Assembly: GCA_965368335.1 (NCBI GenBank)
Contig: CBDUMN010000088.1
Span: 1-14,734, forward strand
Origin: CBDUMN01 sp965368335
GTDB taxonomy: Bacteria; Pseudomonadota; Alphaproteobacteria; Rhodospirillales; JAPHRK01
Direction of reading: 5' to 3'
Length of the DNA: 14,734 nucleotides
Both the position numbers and the translations under genes were made by a program. Within the stretch, counting starts at the first letter, position 1. The number at the start of each line of letters is the position of its first letter. The notes beneath the pieces are model-generated. The model was not told the DNA's origin and did not search any database. It saw only the letters and a list, made by a program, of their open reading frames with translations. Shown piece after piece: positions 8,381 through 14,734 of this stretch.

Positions 8381-11275
8381 CTAAACCATCTGTCTTTCAG
8401 CCAGTTTTGTAAAAACACCATTCATTTTCATAAGCTTTGAGTAGGTGCCTGCTTCAACGATCTTTCCGCCATCCAGAACATGGATGCGGTCGGCATTTAT
8501 GACGGTGCTTAGCCGGTGAGCGACGACGATTCTCGTTACCTTCAATCGATCCAGGCTTTCGGTAACAATCGCCTGAGTTCGGTTGTCGAGAGCACTAGTC
8601 GCTTCATCCAGCATCAGAATTTTAGGCCGGTCGACGATTGCCCGGGCGATCATCAGACGCTGTATCTGTCCCCCGGAAAGCGCTCCGCCGCCTTCCAACA
8701 CCACAGTATGCATCCCCATCGGCATCTGGCGAATATCCTCGGCCAAGCCAACACGTTCGGCAGCCTCCCAAGCATCATCCAGCGAACCGCCGGCAGCCCC
8801 TACGATATTATCGAACAACGATCCCGGCATAGGTTGCGCACTCTGCATAACCACCCCCATCTGCCGCCGAACCGCCGGAATATCAAGGCTTCCCAGATCT
8901 TGCCCATCAAAGAGAACACCCCCGGTTTCTGGTTTCTCAAATCCCAACAGCAGTCGCATCAACGTCGATTTTCCGGACCCGGAAGGTCCTACCAGTGCGA
9001 TAAAATCTCCTGGCATCGCTTTGAGGCTCACATCGTCCAGTACGGCCGGATCATCCGGTCCATAGCGAAAGGTGACGCGGGACACTTCCACAGCACCGGA
9101 CAAAGCGCCAGGAAATTCCTTCGCTTCATCGACCTCGGGCTGTTCAACTAACAACGGCCGAATACGCTCCATCAACGGCTGCACGGCAACGAGTTCCGTC
9201 ATTACCTGGGTCATCAACGTAATGGCCGCGGCGAAATTCTGGAATGCGATAAGAAGAGCGGCAAAAGCCCCCACGGCGACAAGGTTCGTTGCCTCCGTTG
9301 GTTTGCCGATCATCAGGACAAACAGGAACAGACCGACAAAAGCGAAAATTCCGTTGATCGTCGCCTGTAGGGCGCCGATGTTCTCTGCCGAGAGTTGATG
9401 TCGTCGCCCTTTGGCAAAAACGCGCGCCCAGCGGGCAAAAGCCCGGTCCTCAGAAGCCGATAATCTGATTTTGGCAATCCCTAGCACCATTTGCAGGATG
9501 GCCCCGTTTATATCGCCTTCCAGATTGGCCAGCGGGCGCTCATGGCGCAGCCGCATCCAAGCAAATCCCAGACTGAATAACGCATACAAAATCGTCAACA
9601 GCGTGGCCCAAAGCGCCAAGCCGGAATCGTAAACGAACATGAGGCCGAAACTGAAGGCGGCGAATAACCCACCGAGCAACCCCGCAGCGCTGCCGGTAGA
9701 AATCAAAATCTGAATACGGGTGATAGCCGTTACCCGGCTAGCCAAATCACCGACAGAATGACGTCGAAAAAAACTGATCGGCAGACGCAACAAACGATCC
9801 ATCATTGCCGCTTGAAGGCTCCGCCCGACCCGTCCCTCGGCCCGGGCGAAACTTAGGGTTCCCACATAACTCATAAAGAACCCAGTGACCGCCAGGGCGC
9901 ACAACACGATACCAACTTCTATCAGCTTGCCCTGCTCATGGCCGGGAATCACCGTATCGACCAAATACCCGGTTGCAATCGGCACAGCCATCCCCAATAA
10001 ACCAACAGCCCCACCGGCCAACACCGCCATCGAACCATCTTGCCACCCCCTTGGCGCGGCGAAGGCGGCCAGATCGCGAAGATTTAGAGGACGATAAGCT
10101 AAACCGGGAAGCAACTCGACAGCCTCCGGGTCCACATTGGTCAACGGTACGTCCACTCTGCTGACCGGCTCGATAGCCCGCACTCGTCCCCGCCCGGAGA
10201 AAAGCAAGGCCAATGGTCTGCCGCTCTCTTTTTCAAATCCGAGCAACGCACCGAAATCCGCTTGCCACCATCCATCCCGCAGAAGAACCCGCCGACTGCG
10301 CAAACCGCTGGCTTCAACCAGAGCGTCAAGATCAAACTCATCCTGCGATGATGCAGAGGGAGGAAATCGAACACTGAAACCTTCCCATTTTCCGACCCGC
10401 CGAAGCGCGGCGACGAGAGCATTGCTGTCCGCCACGGCGGCATGACGATAAACACCCCGGTCCACCACTCCAGCCAGCGCAGCGAACCCGCTCCGACGCT
10501 TAGCCTCTGTGGCGGCGACTCTAGCTTGAAGGCGGTTGTGCTCATCCACATTGGCAAGCCGTAGATTCATCTCAGCCGATTCCAGCAAGAGCTGCTGAAG
10601 TCCCGCTACGCCGGGCCAGGCAAGGCCGTTAAACAACGCATCCTCAGTGTTTCGGGCTGTCAACGTTGTTGTTCCCAACGCCATCAGCCAGGTTTCCGAG
10701 GTCAGGGGAAAGGCCCTATTAGTATCTGCCGGAATATCCTCAACATCAAGGAACAGAACCGAGTCGTCCTCCACCGACAACCAAGCCGTCCCCCCTTGCC
10801 CACAACATCGCCGACCGCCGCCAAGCTCGATTGTCTCACCGGAACCGATACCGCTTTCCACCATCGGCCGTGGCGACACCCAGTCGGCCATCCCTTGAGA
10901 GAGGGCCGCAACCCAAACATCAAGAGCAGGAGCCAAGACTTTGACCATTTCGGTGGAACGGCCCAACTCCCGCAACTCCTTGCCATCAATCCGCATAATC
11001 CGTCCGCCGGTTTGCCCGACGGCCAAAAAGCCATATTCAACGGCCTCACATCCTAGCAGCAAACCGCCCTCAGCTATCGTCGCCAAATGGTATCGGGGAC
11101 CTAAGGGAAGCCCCTCACTGAGCGCCACCAGGAAAAGCTCGACCTGACCTTTCGACACAACAAAGGCTTCTTCCGGCGAAGTTAGGAGCAACGGTTTGTT
11201 ACCTGCCAAATCAATGATAGTTCCATGACCTTTGAGGTATTCGGATAATGGCTTCTCAGGCGACAATACCGTCAT
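8381..11275 (-). CDS. NHLM bacteriocin-type ABC exporter, ATP-binding/permease, no active peptidase
   Basis: Inner-membrane ABC half-exporter of 964 residues, matching in size and layout the second ABC subunit of the NHLM bacteriocin export family (TIGR03797 type). Residues 1-400 are soluble. Two similar beta-rich stretches at about 17-78 and 145-204 look like cyclic-nucleotide-binding-like folds. A region at about 280-385 resembles a C39 peptidase that has lost its catalytic residues. Residues about 415-700 form the six-helix membrane domain. The ATPase domain has Walker A GPSGSGKST at 763-771, Q-loop Gln811, signature LSGGQ at 866-870, Walker B ILMLDEA at 886-892 and switch His920, all intact. 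Its ATG overlaps the stop of the upstream C39 exporter by 4 bp (ATGA, 11272-11275), so the two are probably co-translated and may form a heterodimer. No strong ribosome binding site is seen. It is the last gene of the - strand operon. The substrate is unknown. Confidence 0.88.
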   Translation of the reverse strand: MTVLSPEKPLSEYLKGHGTIIDLAGNKPLLLTSPEEAFVVSKGQVELFLVALSEGLPLGPRYHLATIAEGGLLLGCEAVEYGFLAVGQTGGRIMRIDGKELRELGRSTEMVKVLAPALDVWVAALSQGMADWVSPRPMVESGIGSGETIELGGGRRCCGQGGTAWLSVEDDSVLFLDVEDIPADTNRAFPLTSETWLMALGTTTLTARNTEDALFNGLAWPGVAGLQQLLLESAEMNLRLANVDEHNRLQARVAATEAKRRSGFAALAGVVDRGVYRHAAVADSNALVAALRRVGKWEGFSVRFPPSASSQDEFDLDALVEASGLRSRRVLLRDGWWQADFGALLGFEKESGRPLALLFSGRGRVRAIEPVSRVDVPLTNVDPEAVELLPGLAYRPLNLRDLAAFAAPRGWQDGSMAVLAGGAVGLLGMAVPIATGYLVDTVIPGHEQGKLIEVGIVLCALAVTGFFMSYVGTLSFARAEGRVGRSLQAAMMDRLLRLPISFFRRHSVGDLASRVTAITRIQILISTGSAAGLLGGLFAAFSFGLMFVYDSGLALWATLLTILYALFSLGFAWMRLRHERPLANLEGDINGAILQMVLGIAKIRLSASEDRAFARWARVFAKGRRHQLSAENIGALQATINGIFAFVGLFLFVLMIGKPTEATNLVAVGAFAALLIAFQNFAAAITLMTQVMTELVAVQPLMERIRPLLVEQPEVDEAKEFPGALSGAVEVSRVTFRYGPDDPAVLDDVSLKAMPGDFIALVGPSGSGKSTLMRLLLGFEKPETGGVLFDGQDLGSLDIPAVRRQMGVVMQSAQPMPGSLFDNIVGAAGGSLDDAWEAAERVGLAEDIRQMPMGMHTVVLEGGGALSGGQIQRLMIARAIVDRPKILMLDEATSALDNRTQAIVTESLDRLKVTRIVVAHRLSTVINADRIHVLDGGKIVEAGTYSKLMKMNGVFTKLAERQMV
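10121..10438 (-). other. Possible degenerate C39 peptidase-like domain within the 964-residue exporter
   Basis: Residues about 280-385 follow the order of a C39 domain. An N-terminal helix region (SNALVAALRRVG) is followed by a strand (SRRVLLRDGWW), a strand pair (GALLGF, RPLALLF) and a closing IEPVSR. In the neighbouring active C39 exporter the matching places read NHFVVLEG and NDPASGR. Here the catalytic Cys, His and Asp are all absent, and IEP stands where NDP would be. This was aligned by eye only. Confidence 0.45.
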
Positions 11276-13440
11276 GTCTCAATCAGCCTTCGGTAGGGAC
11301 CGCCCTCTTCCATCAACTGGTCGTGGGAGCCCCGTTGCAAAACCTGCCCCTGATGCATGACGACAATCTCATCGCAGTCGCGAATGGTGCTCAGTCGGTG
11401 AGCAATCATCAAACAGGTGCAGCCACGGCGATGAAGATTGTCGATAATCTGCTTCTCCGTTACGGCATCCAGGGCGCTGGTCGCCTCATCCAGCACAAGA
11501 AAGCTAGGGTTGCCGACCAATGCACGGGCGATTTCCAAACGTTGACGCTGCCCTCCACTGAGGTTACGGCCGTTTTCATCGATGAAAGCGTCATAACCGC
11601 CCTGGCGCCCCAGAATGATTTCGTGAATCATCGCATCTTTAGCAGCAGCAACTACCCGCTCCTGCGGCATCGTATCATCCCACATGGTCAAATTTTCACG
11701 CACCGACCCCTGGAAAAGAACAATTTCTTGATCGATCACCGCCAATGAATTCCGCAAGACATCTCTGGGAATCTCCAAAAGCGGCATGTCATCATAGAGC
11801 ACTTGTCCGGACTGAGCCTCCAACAACCCGGCAGCCAGCTTGCCTACAGTGGATTTTCCGCTGCCTGAACTCCCGACTAGAGCGACGCGGCTTCCCGGCG
11901 TCATTTCCAAAGAAAAATTTTCGATCAGCGGCTTCTCTAACGGTGCATAGCCGAACGACACCCCTTCAATTCGCAACTGTCCCGTCAGTTGCTTCAGCGA
12001 TGCGGTGGCAGTTCGCTTCTCGCAATTTTCTTGAGTTTCCGAAACCGTAAACTCCCCAGCCCGGGGATGCTGCAAGGTATCGGCCACTTGGGCCAAACCG
12101 CCACGGGCATCCTGCAGCATGGTCGCTAGATCAACCAAAGCGGCAACCGGCTTGGTGAACATGGACAAAATCACCGTAAACGCCACCAGCATGCCAATCG
12201 TAAAATCGTCGGCCATCGTGTAGTAGCCCCCAACGACGAGCACCACCGCCGAAGCAGCCGTCGCCGTCAAGGTCGGCAAGGCCTGGATCAACGCCTGTCG
12301 TTGGGCGATACCCTGTTGCGCATTGACGTATAGCGCCTGCAAACCAGCCCAACGCGCGAAAAACATACCGTCGGTTCCCGTCGCCTTCAGGGTCTCCATC
12401 ATTTGCAGCCCCTGCATGGCCCGACCTTCCATTTTCACCAGTTGCATGGCCGCCTTGTCGGAACCCTCCGCCAATGATTTCTGCAACACCCGAAACAACA
12501 CCACGTTGGTAAACGTCAGGCCGATACAAATCAGGGTTAGAGGGAGGCTGTATTGCATCATCAAAGCAATCAGAACCAGCACCAGGGTGCCGTTGATCAA
12601 CACCTCAGCCAGATTTTGTACGGTCGTCGTAGCAAGCTGATCGGCGAGGTTCACCCGACTACTGACCATGCCCGCATAGCGCTGTGCGAAAAAGGGGATC
12701 GGTAGCCGCAAAACATGCCAGACCATACGGCTTGAGAGCACAATGGATAGCTTGGCGCCAATGGCCGCGACCAATTTACCGTGGAGATACGTCATCGCTC
12801 CGATCAACGGCACGACGATCGCAACCGCCCAAAGCAGGGGCGCGACCCAATCATCCAACCGCTCGATCAGTATGCGATCGAGGTAAATTCTCTGGAAAGC
12901 GGGCAACAATAACGCCAGCAACGCCATGATTATTCCGGCCACAACCACCAATGCAACAGGCCGCCAGCTGCTACGCACCATCTTGAGCAACTCCGGCAGA
13001 ACCGCCGGTTCATGCCCTTCTGGCTGAAAATTTTCCGTTGGGGAAAAAACCAGCGCCACGCCTGAAAACATGCCGCCGAATTCATCTTTCGGCACCACAC
13101 GTCGGCCACTCGCCGGATCATTGATGCGGAATCCCTTTTTCTCGACTCCTTCCAGCACAACAAAATGGTTCATATTGACGAACAAAACGGCGGGCAATGT
13201 TAAGCCGTCGAGCTCTCCGGGCTCACAGCGTCGACCTTCGGCCTTCAAGCCGAGAGACCGGGCCGCCTTGACAATATTGATCGCCTTGCTGCCGTCACGC
13301 GATACGCCGCAAAGAATGCGCAGATCTTCCAAAGGCGCCCAGCGTTTATAGTAGGCCAGCACCATCCCAAGCGCTGCAGCTCCGCACTCCAGGGCTTCCA
13401 TCTGCAAAACGGTGGGAACCTTGATTTTTCGGCCAATCAT
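11272..13440 (-). CDS. NHLM bacteriocin-type ABC exporter with C39 leader peptidase
   Basis: Peptidase-containing ABC transporter of 722 residues (TIGR03796 type) that should cleave a double-glycine leader and export the mature peptide across the inner membrane. Residues 1-135 are the C39 peptidase: Gln13 (oxyanion), catalytic Cys19 in LECGAAAL, His92 in NHFVVLEG and Asp108 in NDPASG, all intact. Residues about 160-440 form the membrane domain. The ATPase domain has Walker A GSSGSGKST at 523-531, signature LSGGQ at 627-631, Walker B FLVLDEA at 647-653 and switch His681, so it looks active. Its start overlaps the stop of the HlyD-type gene by 4 bp (ATGA, 13437-13440), and its stop overlaps the next exporter in the same way. 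It acts with the upstream HlyD-type adaptor and probably with the downstream ABC subunit. A peptide substrate with a Gly-Gly leader is expected, but none is encoded in the window. Confidence 0.93.
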   Translation of the reverse strand: MIGRKIKVPTVLQMEALECGAAALGMVLAYYKRWAPLEDLRILCGVSRDGSKAINIVKAARSLGLKAEGRRCEPGELDGLTLPAVLFVNMNHFVVLEGVEKKGFRINDPASGRRVVPKDEFGGMFSGVALVFSPTENFQPEGHEPAVLPELLKMVRSSWRPVALVVVAGIIMALLALLLPAFQRIYLDRILIERLDDWVAPLLWAVAIVVPLIGAMTYLHGKLVAAIGAKLSIVLSSRMVWHVLRLPIPFFAQRYAGMVSSRVNLADQLATTTVQNLAEVLINGTLVLVLIALMMQYSLPLTLICIGLTFTNVVLFRVLQKSLAEGSDKAAMQLVKMEGRAMQGLQMMETLKATGTDGMFFARWAGLQALYVNAQQGIAQRQALIQALPTLTATAASAVVLVVGGYYTMADDFTIGMLVAFTVILSMFTKPVAALVDLATMLQDARGGLAQVADTLQHPRAGEFTVSETQENCEKRTATASLKQLTGQLRIEGVSFGYAPLEKPLIENFSLEMTPGSRVALVGSSGSGKSTVGKLAAGLLEAQSGQVLYDDMPLLEIPRDVLRNSLAVIDQEIVLFQGSVRENLTMWDDTMPQERVVAAAKDAMIHEIILGRQGGYDAFIDENGRNLSGGQRQRLEIARALVGNPSFLVLDEATSALDAVTEKQIIDNLHRRGCTCLMIAHRLSTIRDCDEIVVMHQGQVLQRGSHDQLMEEGGPYRRLIET

Positions 13441-14708
13441 AGCGACCGATACCAGCCAATGACATGGTCGAAGGCAGGAAATACCAGACTGAGAATTGGC
13501 GTACGATCCACCACCACTCCCGTTTCGGCGACGGTTCCCACTTCAACGGAAATTCCAGGCCCCATTCCCGACGACCAGGCATATCCACTGGGCGTCGACG
13601 GGTCGCGCGCCAACTTGATCTCCACTTCAAACGGCGGGCCGTCTTCCAAAATCTTATCCACCAGAAGGGCATTCTTGAGTCGCCGCAACATGCTTTCACG
13701 GCTCGAAGGCAGCTCGGCCACTCGCACCACCTGTCCCAGAATAAAACCGTCTTTTTCTACCTTCACCGTCGAGGGAGCTACTTGCGCCGCCATACCTGGC
13801 CGAACCCGTTTTCCTTCCGTATCGGGGACAAACACCACGGCGGATAGAGTTGTGTCGCCCGCACCATCCGATGACAGCAGCCGCATGATCGGCTGCCCCT
13901 GTTCGACGGGGTCCGACGGATCGACACTGATCTCCACGACTCTACCGTCGGAAGGAGCTACCGCAACCCGCTTGCGATTGTACTTATGCTCCAGTTTCTC
14001 CGCTTTCCGCACCAGATTGTTAACCAGCAATTCGGCTTGCGCCAACTGTTGTTGACGATCTCCTTTCTGGCGAGCATGCTCAACCGCAAGCTCGGTAATG
14101 CGATTGCGCACTTTAGCAAGCTCATTCGCCACTTCGGCCAGTTGGGTCTCCGTCTCATAAAGTTTAAATTCGCTGATAAATCCCTTACGGCGCAATGCGA
14201 CCCCGCCCTCACGGCGCTTAATCAACGTCTGGCGCTGCTCCTGAAGGCTTGCCACTCGAGTTTCCAGGGCGGCACGCATTTCTTTCTGCAAATCACTCTG
14301 CAAGGCTTCCTGAACGGCAAAAGTTTCGGCCATCGCTTGTAATTGATGGTGCGCTTCTTCTGCTTCGGTACGGGCCGCCTCCAATTCGTCACGCAGTTCC
14401 GGTCGGCTGATCTCAGCCACGGCCTGCCCCTGTTTGACGTGCTGACCCGGAGACACCAAGAGGCGCTCAATCCGCCCCGTTCCGGGGGTCGTCACATTCG
14501 CAACCCCGGCCGGAGACAAGAGAACACCATGCCCATTAACTTTTTCAGGCGCAGTGGAAAGGATGCTCCAGACCAGTCCGCCAACAATCACCAGAATTCC
14601 CACGCCAACCCCCAACACATGGCGTGGCTGCACCAGTTGTAGAGTTTGGTCGAGTTGGTCCGGGTCACTGATTTTATCCAGCGCCTCCTGACGAAAAAGC
14701 CTGTTCAT
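13437..14708 (-). CDS. HlyD-family membrane fusion protein, NHLM bacteriocin system
   Basis: Periplasmic adaptor of 423 residues linking the inner-membrane exporters to an outer-membrane channel (TIGR03794 type). It has a short cytoplasmic N-terminus, one membrane anchor at about 31-52, and a first half of a lipoyl-like domain at about 70-102 (GTGRIERLLVSPGQHVKQGQ). A long coiled-coil hairpin runs from about 103 to 245, rich in Glu, Gln, Arg and Leu. The second lipoyl half lies at about 247-280 (APSDGRVVEI), and a beta-barrel region runs to the end. The ATG at 14708 is preceded on the minus strand by GGGAG (14720-14716). The reading frame stays open to the window edge, but the LFRQEAL opening fits the family's N-terminus. 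It leads the three-gene transport unit. No TolC-type outer-membrane gene is present here. Confidence 0.92.
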   Translation of the reverse strand: MNRLFRQEALDKISDPDQLDQTLQLVQPRHVLGVGVGILVIVGGLVWSILSTAPEKVNGHGVLLSPAGVANVTTPGTGRIERLLVSPGQHVKQGQAVAEISRPELRDELEAARTEAEEAHHQLQAMAETFAVQEALQSDLQKEMRAALETRVASLQEQRQTLIKRREGGVALRRKGFISEFKLYETETQLAEVANELAKVRNRITELAVEHARQKGDRQQQLAQAELLVNNLVRKAEKLEHKYNRKRVAVAPSDGRVVEISVDPSDPVEQGQPIMRLLSSDGAGDTTLSAVVFVPDTEGKRVRPGMAAQVAPSTVKVEKDGFILGQVVRVAELPSSRESMLRRLKNALLVDKILEDGPPFEVEIKLARDPSTPSGYAWSSGMGPGISVEVGTVAETGVVVDRTPILSLVFPAFDHVIGWYRSL

Positions 14709-14734
14709 GCATGCGCTCCCAATAATCCATTGCA
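14705..14734 (-). CDS. Possible 3' end of an upstream gene of the exporter operon (partial)
   Basis: One minus-strand frame reads CNGLLGAHA and then TGA at 14707-14705, forming an ATGA overlap with the HlyD-type start at 14708. Both other junctions of this operon are also exact ATGA overlaps, so this is probably the tail of another operon member. Only nine codons are visible. Nothing can be said of its function. Another frame (ending TAA at 14676-14674) is also open at the edge. Confidence 0.35.
   Translation of the reverse strand, partial: CNGLLGAHA
14716..14720 (-). promoter_or_regulatory. Ribosome binding site for the HlyD-type gene
   Basis: The minus strand reads GGGAG seven bases before the ATG at 14708. 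This supports that start over an upstream extension, since the frame has no stop before the window edge. Confidence 0.55.

Noticed and set aside
8404..8416. Small inverted repeat GTTTT-gta-AAAAC near the convergent junction
   Set aside because: The stem is five mostly A/T pairs with no GC base and no following T-run. It lies in codons of the exporter's C-terminus. It is too weak to call a terminator.
8516..9151. Open frame of 211 codons on the + strand
   Set aside because: It lies fully antisense to the conserved ATPase domain of the 964-residue exporter and has a composition unlike a real protein (rich in Ser, His, Arg, Gln).
11248..11748. Open frame of 166 codons on the + strand across the junction of the two exporters
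   Set aside because: It is antisense to the C-terminal ATPase motifs of the 722-residue exporter and the start of the next gene. No independent support.
13459..14055. Open frame of 198 codons on the + strand
   Set aside because: It is antisense to the HlyD-type gene, and its Ser/Thr/Arg-rich low-complexity composition is typical of a shadow frame.

Overview
The window reads as part of the chromosome of a Gram-negative proteobacterium, most likely an alphaproteobacterium related to the Rhodospirillales. This is inferred from the protein styles, the tandem nitrate ABC ATPase and the moderate-to-high GC judged by eye; no rRNA or other taxonomic marker is present. Almost every base is coding. 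There are five genes on the + strand and three complete genes on the - strand, and the two blocks converge with only 6 bp between their stop codons.

+ strand, 1-8374: a nitrate uptake and assimilation operon. It holds the inner-membrane permease NrtB, a protein carrying two ABC ATPase domains (fused NrtC/NrtD type), the siroheme NADH-nitrite reductase NirB, a small Rieske ferredoxin of the NirD/NasG type, and the molybdenum assimilatory nitrate reductase NasA (NasC of Paracoccus). The periplasmic binding protein (NrtA) and the promoter would lie left of position 1. Together these genes import nitrate and reduce it through nitrite to ammonium. No separate diaphorase for the nitrate reductase is present, and the Rieske protein keeps all four cluster ligands. 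This fits a scheme in which NirB's FAD/NADH domain feeds both reductases through the Rieske protein, as known for Paracoccus NasB-NasG-NasC.

- strand, 14708-8381: a three-gene export operon of the NHLM (nitrile hydratase leader / Nif11 type) bacteriocin transport family. Its order is a HlyD-type membrane fusion protein, an ABC exporter with an active-looking C39 leader peptidase domain, and a 964-residue ABC exporter with a long non-peptidase N-terminus. The genes are linked by ATGA overlaps. A third ATGA at the right edge indicates that another gene of the same operon ends there. No precursor peptide or modification enzyme lies inside the window, so the exported substrate is not identified.

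The points most worth following are the asymmetric ATPase sites of the NrtCD fusion, a probable dead C39 peptidase fold and a duplicated beta-rich domain in the 964-residue exporter, and whatever lies beyond the right edge. No RNA genes, insertion sequences, CRISPR arrays or convincing terminators were seen, and there is no gene-free stretch over 40 bases.
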